64,000 nucleotides of DNA from Afipia sp. OHSU_II-C1. Lineage in GTDB: Bacteria > Pseudomonadota > Alphaproteobacteria > Rhizobiales > Xanthobacteraceae. The translations under genes were made by a program, and so were the position numbers. Where the stretch lies: contig NZ_APJI01000019.1 in assembly GCF_000497575.1 (NCBI RefSeq), positions 19,354 through 83,353 on the forward strand, written 5' to 3'. The notes under the pieces were generated by a model. The model did not search any database and was not told the DNA's origin. It was given only the letters and a program-made list of their open reading frames with translations. Shown in pieces: positions 10,875 through 18,535 of the stretch (within the stretch, counting starts at the first letter, position 1; every line of letters begins with the position of its first letter).

Positions 10875-11243
10875 CTAAATTTCCTCGATCGTGACCTTGT
10901 TGGGGTAAAACGCCAGATGCCCTTCGATCTCTTTCACCGATTCATAGGGCGTCTCGTAGGTCCAGATCGCGTTTTCCAGCGTCTGGCCGCCTGACACGAT
11001 GCTGAAATAGCTCGCGTCGCCTTTGTAGGGACAATATGTGCTGTGGTCCGTCCGCTTTAGCTTGCCGGCATTGGCATCGGCGCGGGGAATATACTGGACG
11101 GCAGGGTAGCCTGCCTCTTTGAGCGTCAGGGCGTGGCTGGTTTCGGCGATCACCTCGCCACCGACGCTGACTCGGACCCGTTTGGGGTTCTCTGCGATTG
11201 TAATCGGGTGGTCCGGGCCTGGAATCTTCATACGAATGTTCAT
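10875..11243 (-). CDS. DUF427 domain protein
   Basis: A 122-residue protein filling the DUF427 (NTP_transf_9) family length, with typical segments ETSHALTLKEAGYPAVQYIPR and YCPYKGDASYFS. The biochemical role is unknown. The start at ATG 11243 (MNIRMKIPGPDHPI) has AGGAAG upstream; an extension to 11333 is not supported. The gene is divergent from bolA. Confidence 0.85.
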   Translation of the reverse strand: MNIRMKIPGPDHPITIAENPKRVRVSVGGEVIAETSHALTLKEAGYPAVQYIPRADANAGKLKRTDHSTYCPYKGDASYFSIVSGGQTLENAIWTYETPYESVKEIEGHLAFYPNKVTIEEI

Positions 11244-11386
11244 GGCGGGCTTCCTGTTGAGAGCCACAATATAGGAGCTATCTTCCGCAATGCTCGCGTG
11301 ACGGCGCGGGTTGTGCGGGCTAGAATCAGGCATATTTCGTGCGTTGAGTGAGCCGGGTACGGCTCAACATGAGGAGATTCAAAGAC

Positions 11387-11623
11387 ATGCCAATGGACGC
11401 GCGGGACATCGAAACGATGATCAAGGCTGCCTTGCCTGACGCGCAGGTCACCATCCGCGATCTCGCCGGAGACGGCGATCACTACGCGGCCACCGTCATC
11501 TCGGAATCCTTCCGCGGCAAGTCGCGGGTGCAGCAGCACCAGATCGTCTATCAGTCGCTGAAGGGACAGATGGGTGGTGTGCTGCATGCGCTGGCGTTGC
11601 AGACGGGTGTGCCTGACGCCTGA
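11387..11623 (+). CDS. BolA family protein
   Basis: A 78-residue BolA-type protein (DARDIETMIKAALPDAQVTI, then AATVISESFRGKSRVQQHQIVYQ). BolA proteins pair with CGFS monothiol glutaredoxins to bind a shared [2Fe-2S] cluster. ATG 11387 follows GAGGAG. In related genomes bolA is usually next to the CGFS glutaredoxin; here that gene lies almost 4 kb downstream at 15415, with ltrA, egtD and egtB between. Confidence 0.9.
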   Translation: MPMDARDIETMIKAALPDAQVTIRDLAGDGDHYAATVISESFRGKSRVQQHQIVYQSLKGQMGGVLHALALQTGVPDA

Positions 11624-11644
11624 TCGACGAAAGCGGGGGCCGCC

Positions 11645-12826
11645 GTGTCGACAAAGAGGACATTGCTGCGGGCGCGGACGCCGCACCAGCATCATCGCGT
11701 CACCTACGTCGAACTGTTCTTCGATCTGGTGTTTGTTTTCGCCATCACGCAGCTTTCCCACACGCTGCTGGCACACTTCACGCCGCTGGGCGTCTTGCAG
11801 ACGACGATTCTGTTTCTGGCGGTCTGGTGGGTGTGGATCTTCACATCCTGGATCACCAATTGGCTTGACCCGGAGCGCACACCGATCCGGGTGATGCTGT
11901 TCGGGCTGATGGTCGCCGGGCTGCTGCTGTCCACCTCCATTCCCAAGGCGTTTGAAAGCCGGGGGCTGGCGTTCGCGCTGGCCTTTGTCGTCATGCAGGT
12001 GGGGCGCTCCGCTTTCACGTTCTGGTCGATTCCCAAATCCGAGCCCGGTCTGCGCATGAATCTGCTGCGCATCACCCTGTGGCTTGCCTGCAGCGGCGTA
12101 TTCTGGATCGCGGGCGGGCTGGCTGAGGGGCAGGCGCGACTTCTTCTGTGGATCGTCGCGGTGGCGATCGAATATTGCGGACCAATGATGCGATTCCGGT
12201 TTCCCGGCCTGGGGGCGACGCCGCTCGCGGATTGGGAGGTCGAGGGTGGCCATATGGCCGAGCGTTGCGCGCTGTTCATCATCATCGCGCTCGGCGAATC
12301 CATCGTGGTGACCGGAGCCACCTTCGCGGAAGCTTCATGGACCGCCCCGACGGTCATGGGTTTCATCGTCGCGCTGATCGGCAGCATTGCGATGTGGTGG
12401 GTTTATTTCCATATCGGTGCCGAAGCGGGGGCGGAACACATCTCGCATTCCGACGAAACGGGAAAGCTGGCGCGGCTGGCCTACACGTATCTGCATCTGC
12501 CGATTGTTGCGGGGATCGTGGTGTCGGCGGTGGGCGACGAATTACTCTTGGCGCATCCCGCGGGACATACGGACACCAAGGCTATACTCAGCATCATCGG
12601 CGGGCCGCTGCTGTTTCTGATCGGCACGATCTTGTTCAAGCGCAGCATCCGCGGCATCTTTCAGCTCTCGCACCTCGTCGGTATCGGTCTGCTGGTCGTG
12701 CTGATCCCGTTCGCGCATTCGTTGTCACCGCTGCTGTTATCAACGGCAACGACGGTGGTCATGCTGATCGTCGCAGCCTGGGAAGCGATCTCGCTCGGCT
12801 CCGGGACGAAGGAAGACGAGATCTAG
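11645..12826 (+). CDS. Low temperature requirement protein A (LtrA) family membrane protein
   Basis: A 393-residue polytopic membrane protein with the LtrA start TYVELFFDLVFVFAITQLSHTL and the WWVYFHIGAEAGAEHI region, and about ten hydrophobic segments. LtrA was named for growth of Listeria at low temperature; its molecular role is not established. GTG 11645 is the start, 21 bases after bolA, so cotranscription is possible. It converges on egtD. Confidence 0.88.
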   Translation: MSTKRTLLRARTPHQHHRVTYVELFFDLVFVFAITQLSHTLLAHFTPLGVLQTTILFLAVWWVWIFTSWITNWLDPERTPIRVMLFGLMVAGLLLSTSIPKAFESRGLAFALAFVVMQVGRSAFTFWSIPKSEPGLRMNLLRITLWLACSGVFWIAGGLAEGQARLLLWIVAVAIEYCGPMMRFRFPGLGATPLADWEVEGGHMAERCALFIIIALGESIVVTGATFAEASWTAPTVMGFIVALIGSIAMWWVYFHIGAEAGAEHISHSDETGKLARLAYTYLHLPIVAGIVVSAVGDELLLAHPAGHTDTKAILSIIGGPLLFLIGTILFKRSIRGIFQLSHLVGIGLLVVLIPFAHSLSPLLLSTATTVVMLIVAAWEAISLGSGTKEDEI

Positions 12827-12852
12827 AGGTTGGCCGCTCCCACCTCGCGGGC

Positions 12853-13824
12853 TTATGCCTGCGCCACCAGCGCGTGAACCGAAAACATTCCGTCGGGATC
12901 GGTCCATGACGCGCGCGGCGTCCATCCCGAACTGCGCGCCAGATCCGTAAAGCGCTTGATGCTATATTTATAGCTGCTTTCGGTGTGGATCGTCTCGCCG
13001 GTACGGAACGTCGCCGTGTGATCCAGCACCCGCACGGTCTGTGGCTTGCGGCTGATCAGATGCATCTCGATGCGATGGCGCTCGCGGTTGTAGATCGCAC
13101 TGTGCTTGAATCCGTCGAGATCGAGATTGCCGCCGAGTTCACGATTGATGCGCGCCAGCACATTGAGATTGAACTGGCCGGTCACGCCTGCCGAGTCGTT
13201 GTAGGCGTCGTGAAGCACGCGCTCGTCCTTCTCTAGGTCAACGCCAACGATCAGCGTCGCGCCTTCGCCGAGAATGGCGCGGGCGCTGCGCAGGAAGGTA
13301 CGGGCTTCGTGCGGGTCGAAGTTGCCGATGGTCGAGCCCGGAAAGAAGCCCACCTTGGGCATGTCCTTCACTTCCGGCGGCAGTTCGAACGGTTTGGTGA
13401 AATCGGCTGTCACCGGATAGACCGCGAGATCGGGGAAGTCCCCGCGCAGCGCGCTGGCCTGACCGTTGAGGAAATCGCCGGAGATATCCACCGGAACATA
13501 AGCCTTGAAGGCGCACTGCTTGAGCAGCAGGCGCACCTTGGTTGTGGCGCCGGCGCCGAATTCCACCAGCGCCGCGTTGGCCGGGATCGCCGCTGCAATT
13601 TCCTCGCCGCGGTCGCGCAGAATGCGCAGTTCGGTGCGGGTCGGATAGTATTCCGGCAGCAGCGTGATCTGCTCGAACAGTTTCGAGCCTGCCTCGTCGT
13701 AAAAGTATTTTGGCGACAGTTTTTTCGGCTGTTGCGACAAACCTGCGATCACGTCCTGCGCGAAAGAATGGTCAATCTGATCGTGGTGCGGGGCGTCGGC
13801 CCGCGTGTTGACATGCACATTCAT
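12853..13824 (-). CDS. egtD: L-histidine N(alpha)-methyltransferase
   Basis: A 323-residue SAM-dependent methyltransferase that makes hercynine from histidine, the first step of ergothioneine synthesis. Family features are SPKYFYDEAGSKLFEQI, the SAM-binding LVEFGAGATTKVRLLL, and FFPGSTIGNFDPHEA. Length is normal. It begins 22 bases after the egtB stop on the same strand, so the pair forms an egtB-egtD operon. Confidence 0.95.
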   Translation of the reverse strand: MNVHVNTRADAPHHDQIDHSFAQDVIAGLSQQPKKLSPKYFYDEAGSKLFEQITLLPEYYPTRTELRILRDRGEEIAAAIPANAALVEFGAGATTKVRLLLKQCAFKAYVPVDISGDFLNGQASALRGDFPDLAVYPVTADFTKPFELPPEVKDMPKVGFFPGSTIGNFDPHEARTFLRSARAILGEGATLIVGVDLEKDERVLHDAYNDSAGVTGQFNLNVLARINRELGGNLDLDGFKHSAIYNRERHRIEMHLISRKPQTVRVLDHTATFRTGETIHTESSYKYSIKRFTDLARSSGWTPRASWTDPDGMFSVHALVAQA

Positions 13825-13846
13825 GACGATCTCGTGTGTTCAGGGT

Positions 13847-15106
13847 TCAAACGGCGTAGTCGGCGAGGCGCAGTCCGGTGAACTGCCAGCGATGATGCGG
13901 ATAGAAGAAATTGCGATAGGTCACGCGGCTATGGTTGTCCGGCGTTGCCAGCGACGAGCCGCGCAGCACCAATTGGTTGACCATGAACTTGCCGTTGTAT
14001 TCCCCGAGCGCGCCTTCGATGGCGCGATAGCCGGGATAAGGTGAGTACGAACTGCGGGTCCACTGCCAGACGATGCCGAAGGCGTCGTTGAGATGGCCGG
14101 CGCGGGCGGCGACTTCCCACTCCATTTCCGTCGGCAGGTGCTTTCCGCTCCAGCGCGCGAAGGCGTCCGCTTCGTAGTAGCTGACATGGGAGACGGGCGC
14201 TGACGGATCGACCGGCTGCAAACCGCCGAGCGTCATGACTTTCCACTCATCGCCGATCTTGCGCCAATGGCCCGGAGCCTTCCACTCCTCTTCCGCTGCT
14301 TTCGCAAAGCCATCCATCAGCCAAAGCGTGGCGGTCTCATAGCCGCCGTCCTGCATGAAGGCGAGCCACTCGGCGTTGGTGACGAGATTGCGCGCCAGTT
14401 TCACCGGGCCGACCAGCGCGCGGTGAGCAGGCTTTTCGTTGTCGAAGTGAAATGAATCGTCCGTGTGGCCGATGGTGTGGATGCCTTCCATCAGCGTGAC
14501 CCATGCGTCGCCCTTGCGGGTCGCGGCGGGAAATCGCCAGCCGGGCTGATAGGCGGGCGGGATCGGATTTTGCGCGAAGGCGTGCAGGATGTCGGTAAGC
14601 AGCAATTCCTGGTGCTGCTGCTCGTGGTTGAGGCCGACCTCAATGAGCGGCTCCAGTCTGGCCAGCGTGTCCGCGTCCGCCGAACTGAAAAATGCCGCGA
14701 CCGCGGCATCGACATGTTTGCGATAGGCCGTCACCTCGTCCGCACCCGGGCGGGTGAGGTGGCCGCGCTGGGCCCGGGCGTGACGGGGGCCGGCGCTGAC
14801 GTAGTAGGAGTTGAACAGGTAGGCGTAATCCGGGTGGTAAGGCTTGTAGCCGGGAGAATGCTCGCCCAGCAGGAATTGCTCCCAGAACCAGGTGACGTGG
14901 GCGCGATGCCATTTGGTGGGGCTGGCGTCCGGCATCGACTGGACCAACTGGTCCTCGGGGGACAACGGGGCTGCCCGGCGCTCGGTCTCATCCCGGACCG
15001 TGCTGTAGGCCGTCAGCAGCCTTGTTGCCCGCTCGTCGCGGGATTCGGGTGGAAACGCGGAGGGACTGGTGACGCGGGCGTCGGACTGGGAGGCTGGTTT
15101 CGTCAC
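13847..15106 (-). CDS. egtB: Ergothioneine biosynthesis protein EgtB
   Basis: A 419-residue non-haem iron sulfoxide synthase that joins hercynine to a thiol donor. An N-terminal DinB-like domain carries the iron motif HEQQHQE, and a C-terminal formylglycine-generating-enzyme/lectin-like domain ends in YRNFFYPHHRWQFTGLRLA. The start is GTG 15106, six bases after CGGAG; the frame upstream to 15292 has no family similarity. No egtA, egtC or egtE is nearby, so the thiol donor and the C-S lyase step must be supplied elsewhere. Confidence 0.93.
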   Translation of the reverse strand: MTKPASQSDARVTSPSAFPPESRDERATRLLTAYSTVRDETERRAAPLSPEDQLVQSMPDASPTKWHRAHVTWFWEQFLLGEHSPGYKPYHPDYAYLFNSYYVSAGPRHARAQRGHLTRPGADEVTAYRKHVDAAVAAFFSSADADTLARLEPLIEVGLNHEQQHQELLLTDILHAFAQNPIPPAYQPGWRFPAATRKGDAWVTLMEGIHTIGHTDDSFHFDNEKPAHRALVGPVKLARNLVTNAEWLAFMQDGGYETATLWLMDGFAKAAEEEWKAPGHWRKIGDEWKVMTLGGLQPVDPSAPVSHVSYYEADAFARWSGKHLPTEMEWEVAARAGHLNDAFGIVWQWTRSSYSPYPGYRAIEGALGEYNGKFMVNQLVLRGSSLATPDNHSRVTYRNFFYPHHRWQFTGLRLADYAV

Positions 15107-15414
15107 AAGAATCTCCGGTTGAGGGGAGAACGATGCTTCTCGGGATCGGTTCCGCAGTAGGGATGCTCTAGATAGGGCGGCCTTCCGGAGAAAAAAGGCA
15201 CCGCGGGCCATGAAATCCATACGTTGCGGAGGCGATGATTGTTTCATGGGTATGGCATGGCAGACCCGCGCGCCCGTTCGGGAGCGTCGCATGGCTCCTT
15301 TTCAGCGATTTGATTGGGATGCGGAGCCGTTCCGGGCTACATATATGGCCAGAACGGCTGGCCGATGGGAGATTCCCGGCCGGCCGCAGGCCCCGGGTTT
15401 GCAAGGACGCGAAT
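15107..15414. promoter_or_regulatory. Divergent egtB/grxD intergenic region
   Basis: These 308 bases separate two divergent genes and should hold both promoters. A hairpin GGCCAG-AACGG-CTGGCC is at 15346-15362. I see no credible small gene. Confidence 0.4.
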
Positions 15415-15750
15415 ATGAGCATCGACCAATTTATCGACAACGAAGTGAAGTCCAACGACGTCGTGCTGTTCATGAAGGGCACGCCGCAGTTTCCGCAGTG
15501 CGGATTCTCGGGCCAGGTGGTCCAGATCCTCGATCACGTCGGTGTCGCCTACAAGGGCCTGAACGTTCTTGAATCGGGCGAACTGCGCGACGGCATCAAG
15601 ATCTATTCGAACTGGCCGACCATACCGCAGCTCTACGTCAAGGGTGAGTTCGTCGGCGGTTGCGACATCATCCGTGAGATGTTCCAGGCCGGCGAATTGC
15701 AGCAGTTGCTCGCCGACAAGGGCATCGCGGTTCAGCAGCCCGTTGGCTGA
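15415..15750 (+). CDS. grxD: Monothiol glutaredoxin, Grx4/Grx5 type
   Basis: A 111-residue CGFS glutaredoxin: [16 protein letters not shown] holds the iron-sulfur ligand cysteine, with [19 protein letters not shown] downstream. It carries [2Fe-2S] clusters and works with BolA. Start ATG 15415 follows AAGGACG. It is separated from bolA by the ltrA-egtD-egtB block. Two strong hairpins follow. Confidence 0.94.
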   Translation: MSIDQFIDNEVKSNDVVLFMKGTPQFPQCGFSGQVVQILDHVGVAYKGLNVLESGELRDGIKIYSNWPTIPQLYVKGEFVGGCDIIREMFQAGELQQLLADKGIAVQQPVG

Positions 15751-15761
15751 TCTTTTTGAAG

Positions 15762-15785
15762 GCGAGACGGCTCAAGCCGTCTCGC
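15762..15785 (+). terminator. Hairpin downstream of grxD
   Basis: A 10-bp stem, GCGAGACGGC (15762-15771) with GCCGTCTCGC (15776-15785) and a TCAA loop, directly after grxD. The following bases are not a clean T-run, so it may act with the next hairpin. Confidence 0.6.
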
Positions 15786-15814
15786 TTGTGCGGCCACCTT
15801 TTTCACAGATACAG

Positions 15815-15853
15815 TCCTTCCATCCCGGACACGCCGGGATGGAAGGATTTTTT
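15815..15853 (+). terminator. Strong terminator hairpin abutting the next start codon
   Basis: A 14-bp stem, TCCTTCCATCCCGG (15815-15828) with CCGGGATGGAAGGA (15834-15847), is followed by six T residues and then ATG 15854. The right arm contains GGAAGGA, the only Shine-Dalgarno candidate for the downstream gene, so this structure may both terminate grxD transcripts and mask that ribosome site. Confidence 0.75.
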
Positions 15854-17173
15854 ATGCCCCTTTCCGCAACTCGTCAGCTGATTGAGGCAACGCCCATTCT
15901 GCGCCATGCCCGCAGCATTCTGCCTGTCGCGTTTTTTCTCATCACCGCTGTTCAAGCGTCGGCCGACAGCGCGATGCGGACTTATCCGCCGAACGCCGTT
16001 CTTTCTCCGCAGCGCCTTGAGCGCATCACCGAGTTTTTCAATGCCGAAGTCACGAACGGCAAGATTTCCGGCGCGATCGTTCTGATTCAGCGCCGCGGCA
16101 AGCAGGCCTATTTCAAGTCCTTCGGCAAGATCGATGTGACGACCGGCGAGCCAATGACACCGGACGCGATCTTCAGGATCTTCTCTATGACCAAGACGGT
16201 GACCAGTATCGCGGCGATGTTGCTGGTCGACGACGGCAAGCTGAAGCTCGACGATCCGGTGTCCAAGTACATTCCCTCATTCGCCAATACGCAGGTCGGC
16301 GTCGAGACCAAGGGCGAGAATGGCGACCCCATCCTCAAGCTGGTGCCATTGGAACGTCCGATCACCATTGAAGATCTGATGCGGCAATCCGCAGGCATTC
16401 CCTATGGCTTCTATGGCAACAGCCTGGTGCGTACGGCCTATAAGAATGCCGACATTTACGCCGATGGAACGGACAATGCCGCGGTGGCCGAAAAGATCGC
16501 GCGCCTGCCATTGGCCGAGCAGCCGGGGACGTTGTGGGACTACGGCCATTCGATGGATGTGCTCGCCCGCGTGATCGAAGTGATATCTGGGAAATCTCTC
16601 TACGCCTTCGAGAAGGAGCGGCTGTTCGATCCGCTCGGCATGAAGGACACCTCGTACTATGTGGCTGACCCGTCGCAGTATCGCCGGATTGCGGAGCCGC
16701 TGCCGAGTGACAGCAATTTCAGGACCGGTAATTCCCGCGATCCCCGTAAACCCTATAAATGGGAGCCGGGGACCAGCGGATTGCTGACGACCATCGGAGA
16801 TTTCAGCCGGCTCTCGCAGATGCTGCTCAATGGCGGTGAACTCGACGGTAAACGTTATCTGAAGCCCGAAACCTTCGCGACCATGACTGCGAACCACATC
16901 GCGCCTGCAACAGGCGTGAAGCGTGGATCGTACTACTTCCCCGGCGACGGCTTCGGATACGGTTTGGGCTTTGGCGTTCGCACCGAACCTGGGAATGCTA
17001 CGCCTCCACCGCCGGGATCGCTCGGCGAAATCAAATGGGACGGTGCCGGCGGCACCTATTTCTGGATCGACCGCGCACAGGATATGTTTGCGATCCTGAT
17101 GATGCAGTCGCCGTCAGAACGCGGCCGCATTCAGCCTGCGCTCAAAGCCATGGTTTATGACGCTTTAGAGTGA
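15854..17173 (+). CDS. Secreted serine hydrolase, class C beta-lactamase family (paralog 1)
   Basis: A 439-residue protein with an N-terminal hydrophobic export signal ending near ASA (residue 37). The catalytic SxxK motif is SMTK (Ser111-Lys114) and the second motif is DYGHSMD. Related proteins are esterases, D-amino-acid peptidases or penicillin-binding-like proteins rather than true beta-lactamases. The start is uncertain because the putative ribosome site is inside a terminator stem. It is followed 72 bases later by a close paralog. Confidence 0.87.
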   Translation: MPLSATRQLIEATPILRHARSILPVAFFLITAVQASADSAMRTYPPNAVLSPQRLERITEFFNAEVTNGKISGAIVLIQRRGKQAYFKSFGKIDVTTGEPMTPDAIFRIFSMTKTVTSIAAMLLVDDGKLKLDDPVSKYIPSFANTQVGVETKGENGDPILKLVPLERPITIEDLMRQSAGIPYGFYGNSLVRTAYKNADIYADGTDNAAVAEKIARLPLAEQPGTLWDYGHSMDVLARVIEVISGKSLYAFEKERLFDPLGMKDTSYYVADPSQYRRIAEPLPSDSNFRTGNSRDPRKPYKWEPGTSGLLTTIGDFSRLSQMLLNGGELDGKRYLKPETFATMTANHIAPATGVKRGSYYFPGDGFGYGLGFGVRTEPGNATPPPPGSLGEIKWDGAGGTYFWIDRAQDMFAILMMQSPSERGRIQPALKAMVYDALE

Positions 17174-17245
17174 CGGGCGCGCTTTGCACGATAGCCGCTG
17201 ACCGCTAAAGTCCGGGCTCATTGACCGGATTGGCGGAGATAGGTT

Positions 17246-18535
17246 TTGTTTCATTCAAATATCGTCCGGCGCATGGGCGCTGCCTTGCTTGTCGCATCGA
17301 TCTCCGCCGCGGTCATATTTCAGTCATCTCCGGTTTTCGCGGAAAGTCTTGCGCAGACCAATCCGGAAAAGGCCGGCTTCTTCCCGCAACGGCTGGCGCG
17401 CATCACCGCGTATTTCAACAACGAAGTCGCGACGGGGAAAATCCCCGGCGCGATGGTGCTGATCCAGCGCCGCGGCCATCCAGCATATTATAAGGCGTTC
17501 GGCGTTCGCAGTCCTGCGACCAAGGCGCCGATGACAGCGGATACCATCTTCACGCTGTTTTCCATGTCCAAGCCGATCACCTCGGTGGCGGCGCTGATGC
17601 TGGTGGAACAGGGCAAGCTCGCGCTCGACGACGAGGTGGGGCAGTACATCAAGGGCTTCTACACCATCAAGGTTGGCGCGGAGAAACCAGGCCCTGACGG
17701 CAAGCCGGAACTCGATCTCGTTGCGCCGCGCCGCCCGATCCAGATTCACGATCTGCTGCGCCAGTCAGCGGGCATTCCGTATGCATCGCTGGCCTATGGC
17801 GTTGTGAAGAAGCCTTATGAAGACGCCGACTTGATGTCCGGCAAGTTTACCAATGCGGAAGTGGCGGACAAGATCGCCGCGTTGCCGCTGATCAGCCAGC
17901 CTGGCGAGTACTGGACCTATGGTCACGCCACCGACGTGCTGGGGCGGGTGATTGAAGTGGTGTCTGGTAAATCGCTTTACGAATTCGAGAAGGAGAACCT
18001 GCTCGGCCCGCTCGGCATGACCAATACGAGCTTCTTTGTCACCGATCCGGCAAAGCAGGCGCTGCTCGCCGATTCATTTCCGACCAAATACGACAAGCTT
18101 GATCGCGATCCGCGGGTGGTCACCAAGTGGGAATCCGGTGGCGGCGGCATGGTGTCGTCCATGGCGGACTACGCACGCTTTGTGCAGATGCTGCTCAACG
18201 GCGGTGAGTTCAACGGCACGCGTATTCTGGCGCGCAAGACCGTAGACCTGATGACGTCGAACCATATCGGCGAGGGAACGGGCATCAAGCCGTGGGTCTA
18301 TTATTTCCCCGGCGCCGGATTTGGCTTTGGCCTCGGCGTTGCTGTACGGACAGACGCCGGCGTCAGTCACTGGCCCGGATCTGTCGGTGAGTACGAATGG
18401 AGCGGGGGGAGCGGCACCTACTTCCTGGCCGATCCGAAGGAAGACATGCTCGCGATCCTGATGATCCAGTCGCCCTCGCAGCGCGGACGCATCCAGTCAG
18501 CGTTCAGAAGCCTTGTTTACGGTGCGATGAAGTAA
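17246..18535 (+). CDS. Secreted serine hydrolase, class C beta-lactamase family (paralog 2)
   Basis: A 429-residue protein closely related to the preceding gene along its whole length (for example VLIQRRG, LMRQSAGIPY/LLRQSAGIPY, and an AILMIQSPSQRGRIQ ending). Catalytic SxxK is SMSK (Ser106-Lys109) and the second motif is TYGHATD. A signal peptide ends near VFA-ES (residue 32). I use TTG 17246, six bases after GGAGATAGG; ATG 17273 is an alternative. The tandem pair looks like a gene duplication. The substrate is unknown. Confidence 0.88.
   Translation: MFHSNIVRRMGAALLVASISAAVIFQSSPVFAESLAQTNPEKAGFFPQRLARITAYFNNEVATGKIPGAMVLIQRRGHPAYYKAFGVRSPATKAPMTADTIFTLFSMSKPITSVAALMLVEQGKLALDDEVGQYIKGFYTIKVGAEKPGPDGKPELDLVAPRRPIQIHDLLRQSAGIPYASLAYGVVKKPYEDADLMSGKFTNAEVADKIAALPLISQPGEYWTYGHATDVLGRVIEVVSGKSLYEFEKENLLGPLGMTNTSFFVTDPAKQALLADSFPTKYDKLDRDPRVVTKWESGGGGMVSSMADYARFVQMLLNGGEFNGTRILARKTVDLMTSNHIGEGTGIKPWVYYFPGAGFGFGLGVAVRTDAGVSHWPGSVGEYEWSGGSGTYFLADPKEDMLAILMIQSPSQRGRIQSAFRSLVYGAMK

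Noticed and set aside
15569..15853. N-terminal extension of the first serine hydrolase
   Set aside because: The extension lies over grxD and two hairpins in another frame and would hide the signal peptide.
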